Of a stretch of DNA of 64,000 nucleotides, positions 39,716-50,103 are shown one piece after another. Positions within the stretch are counted from its first letter, which is position 1. Every line of letters starts with the position of its first letter. The notes under the pieces are model-generated. The model searched no databases, was not told the DNA's origin, and saw only the letters and a list, made by a program, of their open reading frames with translations. A program made the translations under genes and the position numbers. The stretch covers positions 1 through 64,000 of the forward strand of contig SKXQ01000019.1 in the NCBI GenBank assembly GCA_007128315.1. The letters are read 5' to 3'. This DNA is from Spirochaetaceae bacterium. GTDB taxonomy: Bacteria; Spirochaetota; Spirochaetia; DSM-27196; SKKC01.

Positions 39716-41029
39716 TCAATTGTACGCAAAGAGGGGATACTCCTGTGTCAGCGCCTGTACTTCTTCTCCCACTTCACGAACCGTCTGATCCGCTCCCTTT
39801 GACTCAAGCACTCTGAGAATCAGAGAAGCGATGAGCTTCATTTCAGCAGAACCCATTCCTCGAGTCGTTACCGCCGGCGTTCCAACCCTGATTCCCGATG
39901 TCACCAGAGGACTTCTTGTGTCGAAGGGTATGCCATTCTTGTTCACTGTTATGTGTGCCCGATCGAGCGCCTTCTCAGCGTCCCTGCCACTGATACCAAA
40001 GGGAGTAACATCAACAAGACAGAGGTGATTATCCGTCCCTCCGGATACGACCCGTCCACCAGCGGCCGAAATCTCCTCGGCAATCACCGACGCGTTCTCG
40101 ACGACCCGGCGCTGGTAATCGGTGAATGCCGGTTCAAGGGCCATTTTGAAGGCAACCGCCTTGGCGGCGATGATGTGCATCAGAGGGCCGCCCTGAACAC
40201 CGGGCATAACCGCAGAATCGACCAGTTCCGACCAGTTACGCGTCCGGCCGGACTTCGCCGCGACGATTCCGCGGTCGTTCGGTCCGTCGGAACCGATGAC
40301 GATGAGCCCGCCGCGTGGGCCGCGCAGGGTCTTATGTGTGGTCGTCGTCACAAAATGCGCGTGCGGTACGGGAGAGGGATGAAGACCGGTCGCGACGAGC
40401 CCGGCAATATGTGCCATGTCGGTCATGAAATACGCGCCGACCTCGTCAGCGATGGCACGAAATGCTTCGAAGTCTATGGTCCGTGAATACGCGCTCGCTC
40501 CTGCTATTATCAGCTTCGGGCGACACTCGCGTGCGGTTTTCGCGATCTCGTCGTAGTCAAGGCGCTCGGTGTCCCTGTCGACACCATAGGTGGCAGTGTT
40601 ATACAACTGCCCGGAAAAATTTACCTTCGCTCCGTGCGTCAGGTGTCCGCCGTGCGCGAGGTCCATGCCGAGGATCGTATCTCCCGGCTCAAGTATGCTG
40701 AAATAGACAGCCATATTGGCCGTACTGCCTGAGTGGGGTTGTACGTTCACGTACCCGGCTCCGAACAGCTCGCGTGCGCGGGACCGTGCAAGATCCTCGG
40801 CAATATCCACAAACTCGCAGCCACCGTAGTACCGCTTTCCCGGATACCCCTCAGCGTACTTGTTCGTAAGGATACTGCCGGCCACCTCAAGCACCTCGGG
40901 AGGTGCATAGTTCTCACTGGCAATCAGTTCGAGATTGCCGCTCTGACGCCCGTATTCCTGCTCAAGAACTCTGGCAAGCTCTGGATCAAGAGATGTAAGG
41001 CCCTGGGCGATGGTTTGCAGATCTGACAT
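39716..41029 (-). CDS. glyA: Serine hydroxymethyltransferase
   Basis: [75 protein letters not shown] (PLP lysine). Confidence 0.97.
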   Translation of the reverse strand: MSDLQTIAQGLTSLDPELARVLEQEYGRQSGNLELIASENYAPPEVLEVAGSILTNKYAEGYPGKRYYGGCEFVDIAEDLARSRARELFGAGYVNVQPHSGSTANMAVYFSILEPGDTILGMDLAHGGHLTHGAKVNFSGQLYNTATYGVDRDTERLDYDEIAKTARECRPKLIIAGASAYSRTIDFEAFRAIADEVGAYFMTDMAHIAGLVATGLHPSPVPHAHFVTTTTHKTLRGPRGGLIVIGSDGPNDRGIVAAKSGRTRNWSELVDSAVMPGVQGGPLMHIIAAKAVAFKMALEPAFTDYQRRVVENASVIAEEISAAGGRVVSGGTDNHLCLVDVTPFGISGRDAEKALDRAHITVNKNGIPFDTRSPLVTSGIRVGTPAVTTRGMGSAEMKLIASLILRVLESKGADQTVREVGEEVQALTQEYPLFAYN

Positions 41030-41167
41030 GAAATACCTCGTTTACGCTATGCATCGTGGAATGCGGGGTTGTCATGAGAATAGGAAATGGATCGTGCGAT
41101 GTCAACGACGATGGAACGAAAGCTGATTCTCTTGTGCTCCGTATCCGCACGGGCTACACTTATAATC

Positions 41168-43081
41168 ATGAAACTCGGTACTAAACTGAATCTCTCTATT
41201 TTTGTAGTTGTTATTGGTTTCTTTGTGAGCATCGGATTCCTGGTCGTCACTGTACAGAGTGCCCGCCAGCTTCAGGAACTCATGACTGCAACACAGAGAG
41301 CACTGTTAGCTACGAGCAGTTCCACCATCGCTTCACAGAACCTTCTGACCACAAACGAATCCCTCGAGCCTGCGTATACACGGTATCTTGAACGCCGTGA
41401 AGACGCACTGGTTGCAATGCAGGAGCTGGCCGCCCATCCTGCGCTTGGCATGCTGCCCGCCGAGATCAGGAACGTCGCCCGGGGATCGTTGTCGGTCTGG
41501 GAGCTGAATCTGGAACAGTTCCGTCGTTCAGACGAGAACATCAGAGTCATTCTCGACACCGACCTTCCGACCCTGATCGACCGCAACGGGCTTATGCGAA
41601 TGGCCCGAGCACTTCAGGACCGCGATGACCAGGCAAGCCAGGCTCTGCGGTTTCGCATACTGAACACCGAAAACACGATAACGCGCGTTGTCGGTCTGTC
41701 AGCAGAGTTCGTGACCGATCGGCTCGGCCTCATCAGCGACGCTATCTCCGAGACGTCCCGCAACATCATCGACCGGTTTCTGCTGATTTCCCTGCTCGTG
41801 GCTGGCGTCATGACCCTTGGCGGCATGTCATTCATGGTCCTCTATACACGCAGGATTACGGTCCGGGTGGCCCGCATGGCAGCTGCGGTAAACAGAATCG
41901 CCGAGCGTGACCTTACTGTCGTGTACACCGATAAGACCCGGGACGAGATCGGCGCTCTCGCGTCTGACGTTCAGACTGTGACGAAGAGTCTTCTGGTGTT
42001 TCTGTCATCTGTTGTCGAGGCAATCCGCCGCGCCGACGAGCTTCAACAGACCCTCGGCGCAGCCAACGAGGAATCGGCGTCCGCCCTGAACCAGATCACC
42101 CGGAACATCGAGAATATACGGAAGCGATTCGACTCACTGAACGAGAGCGTCCTTGGTTCGGGCGAAGCCGTCGGTTCTATCGACGAGAAGATTCAGACCC
42201 TGCGCAGTGACATGTCAGTGCAGACCGAGAATATTGAGTCGATTTCGAGCTCTATCGAGCAGATGGCGGCAAACGTGCAGAACGTCGCCCGACTCAGCGA
42301 GGAGCGTCGGGTCCGCGCGGACGAGATTTCGTCCAGTGTTCGCGAGGGGAGTGAGAAAATGGAGGCTACAACCTCCACTATTCGAAGCGTTTCCCAGGAC
42401 GTGGACAACATACTTGAGATCATTGAAATTATAAACGGAGTCAGCGAACAGACGCATCTGCTGAGCATGAATGCGGCAATAGAAAGCGCACACGCCGGCG
42501 AAGCAGGTCGGGGGTTCGCGGTCGTCGCTGAGGAGATACGAAAACTGGCAGAGAGCACCAGCGAGAATGCGGGCAATATCGATCGTACCCTCCGTGACAT
42601 AACCTCAAAAATCTCTGAGGCGACCCGATCGAGCGAAGCCTCCATGACATCCTTCGAAGATCTCGAGACCGGAATGCAGGACTTCGCGTCGGCGATGAAA
42701 GAGATCTCGGAAAGCATGCAGGAGCTCGCACTCGGCAGCAGGGAGGTTCTCGGTTCAACACAGAGCGTCCGGGAGTTCACCGGGCGACTGAATGGCAGTT
42801 CCAGACGCATGGCGGAACGAAGCACGGAAATCCGACAGGCGATGCAGACCGTACAGGATATCTCCACCGACGTCGTGAACGGCATGACCGAGATAGAGAC
42901 CGGTGCGAAGGAGATTCTGACGAGTATGATGGAAACGGGTGAACTCACCGAAATGAACCGAAGTCAGATGCTCAAGCTCGAAAGCATCGTCTCCGAGTAC
43001 CGTCTGCCGGAAACCGACGCCTCTGCAGAAACAGGAATCAGTCTTCTGCGTGGCCAGGAGGATCAGGATGCGCCCGAGTAA
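41168..43081 (+). CDS. Methyl-accepting chemotaxis protein
   Basis: [23 protein letters not shown]-like after TM2; [52 protein letters not shown]. Start set to 41168 rather than 41087. Confidence 0.93.
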   Translation: MKLGTKLNLSIFVVVIGFFVSIGFLVVTVQSARQLQELMTATQRALLATSSSTIASQNLLTTNESLEPAYTRYLERREDALVAMQELAAHPALGMLPAEIRNVARGSLSVWELNLEQFRRSDENIRVILDTDLPTLIDRNGLMRMARALQDRDDQASQALRFRILNTENTITRVVGLSAEFVTDRLGLISDAISETSRNIIDRFLLISLLVAGVMTLGGMSFMVLYTRRITVRVARMAAAVNRIAERDLTVVYTDKTRDEIGALASDVQTVTKSLLVFLSSVVEAIRRADELQQTLGAANEESASALNQITRNIENIRKRFDSLNESVLGSGEAVGSIDEKIQTLRSDMSVQTENIESISSSIEQMAANVQNVARLSEERRVRADEISSSVREGSEKMEATTSTIRSVSQDVDNILEIIEIINGVSEQTHLLSMNAAIESAHAGEAGRGFAVVAEEIRKLAESTSENAGNIDRTLRDITSKISEATRSSEASMTSFEDLETGMQDFASAMKEISESMQELALGSREVLGSTQSVREFTGRLNGSSRRMAERSTEIRQAMQTVQDISTDVVNGMTEIETGAKEILTSMMETGELTEMNRSQMLKLESIVSEYRLPETDASAETGISLLRGQEDQDAPE

Positions 43082-44687
43082 CCCTGAACGCGATCGGTGT
43101 CTCAAGCAGGGTCGGAGGCGCCAGTAAGACCTGCAGATCAACGACATCAGGCGACCACTCGGCGTGAAAACCCGACTGCGTCAGCCATGCAGGATGGGAA
43201 AGTGTTTCCGAGTCGGGCAGCAGCCGTACAGCGGTCTGTCGACCCGCACTGAATTCCACGCGTCGGGCATCAAGACGGCCGAAGCCCGAGAGGGACTGCT
43301 CGGGCGCAAAATAGTACTCGTCCGCTCCGGCACGAGCTGCCGGGTCAGCGGGCACCCATCCGACACCAGGCAGGAAGAACTCAACCCAGCTGTACGTCGG
43401 CAGCCCTCCTGCTTCGGTAACCCGTACACCGTGTACAACGCGCGCAGGAACGAGGCCGAGGCGAAGAAGTCCGGTCATATAGCGCGCGATAGCCTTGGAA
43501 CTGCCTGCGCTCGCTTCAAGAGCATCTGAAACATCATCGGAACCCGACGCATCGAAGGCTATGGCCCTCACTGCTGCGTCGAAAGCCCGTCTCGCGGTAG
43601 TCAGGGGGTTATTCTGCACAAATACCTGGCGCGCAGTCGCTGTCACCCTGCTCTCTGACATACCGTAGAGCGCCTCAGAGACGGTGTACTGCCGGTAGAC
43701 GGCGGCACTCGTGCTGTACTGTGTGCGCAGCTGTCCTGTCGTGAATTCGAACTCTACAGAGCTCCGCGGGACAATGACCGTCTGCCGCACACCGGCAACC
43801 GCACCTTCGGCGTTCCGCCACTCGAACAGTATCATGTCGTCGGTATGTGGCAGATACGCAGGCTGATGCGTGGTTATCCGCCGCATCTCTCCCTGCATCT
43901 GACTCACGCGCGGCTGCGGCCACCAGAGCCAGAGGGCGGCGGGAAGCCGCCCCGTAGCCGAACTGATCCGCGCGTGAAGCTCAAGTGGAATCGGCACTGC
44001 CTCGCCGTATCGCCGTGTGACCCCGGGGGTTATGACCGTAATCTCGCCAAGCCTCTGATTGCCGGTCGGCGTCTCGAGTGTCACCGGTCCCGAAACTGCG
44101 CCGTCCGGCACGCGAACGCGTACTCCCCGATCATTCCAGCTTTCTATCTCGTCATGTCGTGCATGTACTGGTGTGCCCGCTGCTCCGGCGAAGACGATGT
44201 CTCTGCCTCGCCGACGCTCTCCAAAATTTCGCCCGCCGATTGTCAGCAGATCACCGACAGCGAGCGATCCCGAGTCGATTGTCGCCACAGTCGGCCGGCT
44301 TCGCGGTACGTGCTCGAGCGCCTGCGGAATATCGTCGCGGTGTCGCACCAGCAGGCCTTCACTCGCATCCCCTGTACGGTGTACCACCAGCAGACCCGAG
44401 GCGGAAAAATCAGGAACCCGGACCCGGATCTCGGTATCATCCCAGGAAAGGTAGCCCGATGCGGTAATCCTGCGCCCCGCTATTGAGACATAGGACTGGT
44501 CCCTGCTGGCACCAAAATTCCGGCCCACAATGCTGAGAACATCGCCCTCACGAAACTCACCGGGCAGGACTTCGTGCACAACGGGAGTCGAATCTGTCAG
44601 AACCAGAAGAACAACAACCGCAGTGAGAACGGCAGCAAAGAATAGACTTACTGATATGACGGTGCGCGAGAAGCGAAGCCTGAGCAT
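43038..44687 (-). CDS. IPT/TIG-domain protein with transglutaminase-like domain (triad apparently lost)
   Basis: [53 protein letters not shown] and a second IPT copy; [58 protein letters not shown]. Confidence 0.8.
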   Translation of the reverse strand: MLRLRFSRTVISVSLFFAAVLTAVVVLLVLTDSTPVVHEVLPGEFREGDVLSIVGRNFGASRDQSYVSIAGRRITASGYLSWDDTEIRVRVPDFSASGLLVVHRTGDASEGLLVRHRDDIPQALEHVPRSRPTVATIDSGSLAVGDLLTIGGRNFGERRRGRDIVFAGAAGTPVHARHDEIESWNDRGVRVRVPDGAVSGPVTLETPTGNQRLGEITVITPGVTRRYGEAVPIPLELHARISSATGRLPAALWLWWPQPRVSQMQGEMRRITTHQPAYLPHTDDMILFEWRNAEGAVAGVRQTVIVPRSSVEFEFTTGQLRTQYSTSAAVYRQYTVSEALYGMSESRVTATARQVFVQNNPLTTARRAFDAAVRAIAFDASGSDDVSDALEASAGSSKAIARYMTGLLRLGLVPARVVHGVRVTEAGGLPTYSWVEFFLPGVGWVPADPAARAGADEYYFAPEQSLSGFGRLDARRVEFSAGRQTAVRLLPDSETLSHPAWLTQSGFHAEWSPDVVDLQVLLAPPTLLETPIAFRVTRAHPDPPGHAED

Positions 44688-44703
44688 GATGCGGGTAAGA
44701 ATA

Positions 44704-45195
44704 TCAGTTTAGGCTGGTCTGTTGAAATGCCTCTATCCGTACTTCCAGTTCGATATTCAGGGCGTCGGAGTGACCCGGTCTCTGCTCGCCGAGAGGAAAA
44801 AAAATCACCGGCTCACCGAAGGTAACGGGGAGACTCTCGAATGCGGAGCGATAGGTCACTTCGCTTGAGTCCTCACTGGTAACCCAGGTCTGCCCCTGTG
44901 CGACGAGTGTGATCGACTGGTCTGATGTATAGGGCGTGAACTGGGCTCTCGCGGTCATACCCCCGCCCTCGAGCTGTATCTGAACGGCACGACCCGAAAT
45001 CGTAATCTCGGTCAGCTCCATGTTCCATACGGTCTCGCGACCGTGTTCGGTTACGCGGGCAATAATGCGTACCACGAGCGCCCGGTCCTGAAGAAGCTCG
45101 ATCGCGTCTTCGATATCAATGGCGTGCAGGTTCGTGACACCAAGGAGAAGGAGAGATGCGACGATAGTCATTTTTCGCATCAGCGGTGACATCAT
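44704..45195 (-). CDS. Secreted protein of unknown function in the sigma-factor operon
   Basis: Signal peptide MRKMTIVASLLLLGVTNLHA; ATGA-type overlap with the anti-sigma gene. Confidence 0.6.
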   Translation of the reverse strand: MMSPLMRKMTIVASLLLLGVTNLHAIDIEDAIELLQDRALVVRIIARVTEHGRETVWNMELTEITISGRAVQIQLEGGGMTARAQFTPYTSDQSITLVAQGQTWVTSEDSSEVTYRSAFESLPVTFGEPVIFFPLGEQRPGHSDALNIELEVRIEAFQQTSLN

Positions 45196-45746
45196 GGCTG
45201 TTCAGTGTCTCCAAAAGGCCGCTCACCTCCCTGATCGACGGCGCGTATCAGACGTGGTTCGCCGGAAAACTGAAAACGGCTCTGTTCGGGTAGATCGATC
45301 TGCACCTGTCGTACCGGATCACTGGAATTCATGATTCTGAGCAACTGCTCGACGTCGTCCACGCGGATCGTCACACCGGACTCGATACCTCCTGCCATCG
45401 CGGCATTCCCCGGCGCTCGCAACAGCATGTAGCTTGCCAGTACTCCGACGGCAAGAATGGCCATAGCGGCTGCAGCGGCAAGTGGAAGCGAAATCGAGAC
45501 GGTGCGAAAACGATGATACGGCTGTGTGTAGGCGGTACGCGACTGTATACTGTCCCAGACTCTGTTTTTTGCCCCGTCAAAGTCAGGTTCTGCACCCGTG
45601 TGCAGGGCCGAATGTGTGGCTGCAATTCGATCAAATCTCTGCCTGCAGACACTATCGGACTCGATAATGCGATCGAGTTGTTCCTTCCAGGGTGATGGAA
45701 CCTCATGATCGAAGTGAGCCGACAGCAATTGATCGTCAGGGCACAT
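45192..45746 (-). CDS. Membrane anti-sigma factor
   Basis: Short cytoplasmic N-term QLLSAHFDHEVPSPWKEQLDRIIESDSVCRQRF, single TM LPLAAAAAMAILAVGVLASYMLL, directly downstream of the ECF sigma gene. Confidence 0.75.
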   Translation of the reverse strand: MCPDDQLLSAHFDHEVPSPWKEQLDRIIESDSVCRQRFDRIAATHSALHTGAEPDFDGAKNRVWDSIQSRTAYTQPYHRFRTVSISLPLAAAAAMAILAVGVLASYMLLRAPGNAAMAGGIESGVTIRVDDVEQLLRIMNSSDPVRQVQIDLPEQSRFQFSGEPRLIRAVDQGGERPFGDTEQP

Positions 45747-46266
45747 ACACGTCTCCCGCATTAAGGTTGTTCATGAGCTTTTCACGCGCTCGGAAAACCC
45801 GGATTTTTACGTTTCCCTCGCTGATTCCCAGCACTCGGCCGATCTCCTTGTAGCTGAGATCACCATACTCTTTCAGTATAAGGACTGTCCGCAGTTTCTC
45901 CGGAATCGTATCGAGCGCCTGCTGCACCGTGTCTACGGACTCGCCACGGAGGACGTGATCTTCGCCGGATTTCATATGTGGTGAGGGTTCATGGAACGCG
46001 CGCTCGTATGCGCGGCGTTCCCTACCTTTGCGCTTCTCGTGGTTCAAGGCCAGATTCTTACTCACCCGTATCAGCCAATACTTGCCCTGCTGGGCGTCGG
46101 GGATGGAATCCATCCGCTGATAATACCGTATGAACGCCTCCTGACAGATCTCTTCGGCAGCATCCATATTTCCGGTAATACGATACACAACCCGCACGAG
46201 AATAGGAAAGGCGTCTTCATACACGTGCTGAAACGCTTCTTCGCGTTCCCTATTCTCCGACTTCAT
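45736..46266 (-). CDS. ECF-type RNA polymerase sigma factor
   Basis: VVYRITGNMDAAEEICQEAFIRYYQRMDSI (region 2) and LRTVLILKEYGDLSYKEIGRVLGISEGNVKIRVFRAREKL (region 4). Confidence 0.93.
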   Translation of the reverse strand: MKSENREREEAFQHVYEDAFPILVRVVYRITGNMDAAEEICQEAFIRYYQRMDSIPDAQQGKYWLIRVSKNLALNHEKRKGRERRAYERAFHEPSPHMKSGEDHVLRGESVDTVQQALDTIPEKLRTVLILKEYGDLSYKEIGRVLGISEGNVKIRVFRAREKLMNNLNAGDVYVP

Positions 46267-46325
46267 ATTGCTAACAACTCTCTGTACTGCAGGTTACACC
46301 ACGCGGGCTGATTTGGTCATATTTT

Positions 46326-47765
46326 TCAGGCATCATGCCGTTTGACCTCGGGGCCACCGGCATTGTCCACGATCACATATCCCATCTCCCGTACCGTATC
46401 ACGAATCTGATCCGCTCTGGCAAAATCACGCTCCGTGCGGGCTGCCTGTCTCTCCTGCACGAGCGACAGCACCTCCGCGGGTACACTCGTATTTTCTTCC
46501 CGCTGCACTGACGCCAGACCGATGCCGAGCACATCATCCATACGCAGGGCGGCAGCGAGTGCCTCGGCAGCAGGAACATCATCATCTTTCAACAGTCCCC
46601 AGAGCTGCGCGACGGCACGGGGCGTATTCAGGTCGTCCTCGAGATCGGAGGCGAAGGCCGCCAGATACCTCTGTGCCGGTGATGTGTCGGAAACAGGTGT
46701 CTGATCCGGGTCGCCGGGGGGGAAATCGGATCCGGCTTCGGACATCCGCGTCCTGATACGCGATACGATCCTGCGCCGGGCCGAACGCGCTGCATCCAGG
46801 GCGTCGAAGGAAAAGCGCAGCTCGCTTCGATAGTGGGCCAGAAGACAGAAATAGCGGTAGTCGAGCGCTTCGTAGCCGCGTTCTGTCAGCGTGTCGAGGG
46901 TCAGAAAACCGCCTTCACTCTTGGACATTTTTCCGCGGTCCATTACTAAAAACTCGTTGTGCAGCCAGTACTTCACGTACTGCTTTCCCGTCACCGCTTC
47001 GGCCTGCGCGATCTCGTTCGTGTGGTGAACTGATATATGGTCGACTCCACCGCAGTGTATGTCCAGCTGCTCTCCGAGATACTTCATGCTCATGGCACTG
47101 CATTCTATGTGCCACCCGGGGTAACCCCGACCCCAGGGCGAATCCCACACCATCGCCTGCTTCTCGAACTTGCTTCTGGTGAACCAGAGAACGAAGTCCC
47201 CGGGATTACGCTTGTTGGAGTCAACGTCGACCCGTGCACCGGCTTTCAGCGAGGACAGATCGAGTCCGGCGAGTGCTCCGTAGCGGGGAAACCGCGATAT
47301 ATCGTAGTATACGTTTCCTCCAGCCGTGTAGGTGTAGCCCTTCTCTTCAAGCCGCTGAATGAGCGTAATCATCTCGGGGATGTGATCGGTTGCCCGAGGC
47401 GCGTGATGAGGGCTGCGTATATTCAGCTGAGTGGTATGCCGGAAAAACGCTTCGGTGTAGTATGCCGCAATATCCCATACACTGTTTCCGCTTTCACGAG
47501 AGCGACGAACGAGTTTGTCCTCGCCGTGGTCGCCGTCGTCGCTCAGATGACCAACGTCGGTGATGTTCATTACGTGTTGCACACGGTAATCGAAGTACTC
47601 CAGCGTCCTTCGCAACACGTCCACGAAAACGTAGGCACGCAGGTTCCCGATGTGTGCATAATTGTAGACAGTCGGACCACAGGAATACAGTCTCACGGAG
47701 TCGGGATCTATCGGCTCGAATGCCTGTAATTCGCGACCCAGTGTGTTGTGCAGTTTGAGACTCAT
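46326..47765 (-). CDS. cysS: Cysteinyl-tRNA synthetase
   Basis: LYSCGPTVYNYAHIGNLRAYVFVDVLRRTLEYF; GWHIECSAMSMKYLGEQLDIHCGGVDHISVHHTNEIAQAEA; KMSKS. Confidence 0.97.
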   Translation of the reverse strand: MSLKLHNTLGRELQAFEPIDPDSVRLYSCGPTVYNYAHIGNLRAYVFVDVLRRTLEYFDYRVQHVMNITDVGHLSDDGDHGEDKLVRRSRESGNSVWDIAAYYTEAFFRHTTQLNIRSPHHAPRATDHIPEMITLIQRLEEKGYTYTAGGNVYYDISRFPRYGALAGLDLSSLKAGARVDVDSNKRNPGDFVLWFTRSKFEKQAMVWDSPWGRGYPGWHIECSAMSMKYLGEQLDIHCGGVDHISVHHTNEIAQAEAVTGKQYVKYWLHNEFLVMDRGKMSKSEGGFLTLDTLTERGYEALDYRYFCLLAHYRSELRFSFDALDAARSARRRIVSRIRTRMSEAGSDFPPGDPDQTPVSDTSPAQRYLAAFASDLEDDLNTPRAVAQLWGLLKDDDVPAAEALAAALRMDDVLGIGLASVQREENTSVPAEVLSLVQERQAARTERDFARADQIRDTVREMGYVIVDNAGGPEVKRHDA

Positions 47766-47842
47766 AGATACTACCGTAGCGCTCGTGGACTGGAGTGCGT
47801 GCTTCCTTTATGATGCGTGGTGTGACGAGGCTACACGAAATC

Positions 47843-48757
47843 ATGAGCCAAATCAATATTCCCGGAACGGTACGCCGCGACGAGCCTTTGAAGCAGCACA
47901 CGACCTTCCGCGTCGGAGGGCCCGCTGACGTATACATCCGACCAACGGACATTCCGGGATTGCAGCGGACCCTTGCCCTTCTGCGCACCGAGCAGATACC
48001 CGTACTCATACTCGGGGGCGGAGCCAATGTCGTCGTTTCCGACCGGGGCGTACGCGGTGCCGTTATCGACACCACCGGCCTCTCACGTATCAGCGTATCC
48101 GATACCACCGTACGGGTTGAAGCAGGCGCAATGATCAGCGACGCGGCGGGCGAGACAGCCCGACGGGGATTGGAAGGACTCGAGTTCCTGTACTCAATGC
48201 CCGGCACCTGCGGCGGAGCGGTCTGGATGAATGCGCGCTGCTACGGGTCAAGCATCGACGAGGTCCTCGATTCGGTAAACTACCTGAATGAGGCCTCCGA
48301 ACTGTGCACCCTTACCGCGGCGCACGAAGAGTTTGACTATAAACTCAGCCCCTTCCAGCTTCACGACTGGACCATTGTCGAAGCCGTATTCACCTTGCGA
48401 TACGGCGACGCTGACGAACTCACACACCGTATGCAGCAATACTACAGGGACCGGTGTGCAAAAGGTCATTTCACGCTGCCCTGTGCAGGAAGCGTTTTCA
48501 AGAATGACCGCCGCTTCGGCGCACCGAGTGGCAAGATTCTCGATGAACTCGGCGTACGCGGCATGACGTGTGGGGGGGCCAGGGTGTCGGATCTCCACGC
48601 CAACATCATCGTCAACACCGGCGACGCGACCGCATCGGATATACGTACGCTTACGCACAGACTACGCGACCTCGTGCGCGCCGAACGGGGCTGGGAACTC
48701 GATCCCGAGATCCTTTTCATTGGCGACTGGGCAGAGGACCCGCATACGTCCATCTGA
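47843..48757 (+). CDS. murB: UDP-N-acetylmuramate dehydrogenase
   Basis: TTFRVGGPADVYIRP...ILGGGANVVVSDRGVRGAVIDTTG...GLEFLYSMPGTCGGAVWMNARCYG...LPCAGSVFKNDRRFGAPSGKILDELG. Confidence 0.95.
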   Translation: MSQINIPGTVRRDEPLKQHTTFRVGGPADVYIRPTDIPGLQRTLALLRTEQIPVLILGGGANVVVSDRGVRGAVIDTTGLSRISVSDTTVRVEAGAMISDAAGETARRGLEGLEFLYSMPGTCGGAVWMNARCYGSSIDEVLDSVNYLNEASELCTLTAAHEEFDYKLSPFQLHDWTIVEAVFTLRYGDADELTHRMQQYYRDRCAKGHFTLPCAGSVFKNDRRFGAPSGKILDELGVRGMTCGGARVSDLHANIIVNTGDATASDIRTLTHRLRDLVRAERGWELDPEILFIGDWAEDPHTSI

Positions 48758-50027
48758 GGCTGATCGGAAGCTGTTCATCACCATCTGCATGCGCCTCTGC
48801 GCGAAGAACACTGTACCCGCGTCTCAGCTCCACGACGTGCCGCGTCCTAACGGAAACCGCGTCCGGTTCGAACCGCCAGGCAGCCTGCGTGCTCAGACTC
48901 ATCCCCGCGTGTGAGTACGCAAGACGCGCCTCGGCCTCGAAATGACTGCCAGTCCGCCCCGCCGATCCCTCCAACTGCAGCTGCTTCAGGGAGTATCGCA
49001 GCCGTCCGCCGAGGTTCGTATCGAACGTTGCATCTGCGTAATGGTCAGTCTGACGCCTGAGGTCGGCGGAAACACGTATATCAAGCGGTCCGGGATTGAC
49101 GTTCAGCCGGGCACTCGCCCGGGTATCCGTCTCCCGATATGCACGGGGAAGATCGTCGGCGTGCATGAGGGCTGTCAGGCCTGTGAGCAACAGGCGGACG
49201 GAAGGCACGATACCGACCTCAAGCCGAACGAGACCCGAGGCTTCTTCGTCCGGTCGTCTGCCCTGCGCGTCAGTATAGCCCGGTGTCTGCAGAAGTCCGG
49301 CGAAGCCCGCGTCCCACGACGGACCCCTCCTGCGGAATCCCACCTGCAGTCGCACTGCAGGCCGGACGGCGTCACCGTATGGCATAATGAGACGGTAACG
49401 AAGCGCTTCATGCCGGAACTCGACCCCGAGATGATTCAAGCGACGAGCTTCCCGGTACGATTCGGGTAAGCGCCAGGACATCGGAGGCTCACAGGCTTCA
49501 AGCCGGGTTTGCATTAACACGATACGCAGATCTGTTTCGGTTCGCGCCTCTACGGGAATGTGCAACGCAACCGCAACCCGGGTCCATTCATTATCCAGCC
49601 TCAGAACCGAAAACTCCGTACCCGCGCTGCTGCCGACCATTCCCCGGAGGCCGTTTTGTGGAGGGTCAATATCAAGCGTTACGCTGCCGGCCCCGAACAG
49701 TGAATCAAGCGACATTGTCAGCGGCGGTGCGGCGTGGAGATCACGGTCAAGACCGCTGTACTGAAGTGGCCCCGCGAGAAAAACCGGTGCGGCGAACCCT
49801 GCCGTGTAGCTCTGCAGAACCCCGTCGCGAACGGTGTCAGTGTAGAGAATCCTCAGGCGCTCATCCGTGTATACGATGCGACGATCCTGACGGCGCGATT
49901 CGTCTGCCCGCAATGACAGCGACAACCGGGCCGAGGTTCCGTCGTCGGGCGCTGCGGCTGTGACAGGGCAGGTACACAGGAATGCGAAAATGATTATGAG
50001 CGCGTGTCTGCGGGTGATACCATTCAC
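48717..50027 (-). CDS. Secreted protein, probable beta-rich outer-membrane protein
   Basis: Signal peptide (HALIIIFAFLCTCPVTAAA); alternating hydrophobic/polar C-terminal strands (YRLIMPYGDAVRPAVRLQVGFRRR, LRYSLKQLQLEGSAGRTGSHFEAEARLAYSHAG). Confidence 0.55.
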   Translation of the reverse strand: MNGITRRHALIIIFAFLCTCPVTAAAPDDGTSARLSLSLRADESRRQDRRIVYTDERLRILYTDTVRDGVLQSYTAGFAAPVFLAGPLQYSGLDRDLHAAPPLTMSLDSLFGAGSVTLDIDPPQNGLRGMVGSSAGTEFSVLRLDNEWTRVAVALHIPVEARTETDLRIVLMQTRLEACEPPMSWRLPESYREARRLNHLGVEFRHEALRYRLIMPYGDAVRPAVRLQVGFRRRGPSWDAGFAGLLQTPGYTDAQGRRPDEEASGLVRLEVGIVPSVRLLLTGLTALMHADDLPRAYRETDTRASARLNVNPGPLDIRVSADLRRQTDHYADATFDTNLGGRLRYSLKQLQLEGSAGRTGSHFEAEARLAYSHAGMSLSTQAAWRFEPDAVSVRTRHVVELRRGYSVLRAEAHADGDEQLPISLRWTYAGPLPSRQ

Positions 50028-50103
50028 ACCGTTCTATACACACGAAAACCTCATTCTGATTGACGAACAGTGGAAATAATCTGTTTTTTACGAGCACTGA
50101 CCG

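Noticed and set aside
41161-41166. Perfect TATAAT directly before the MCP start codon
   Set aside because: A -10 box here would start transcription a few nt inside the coding sequence (about 41173), after the ATG; no convincing -35 either. Probably chance.
48840-48875. GGTTCGAACC as a tRNA T-loop
   Set aside because: No acceptor or anticodon stems around it; lies inside a coding region.
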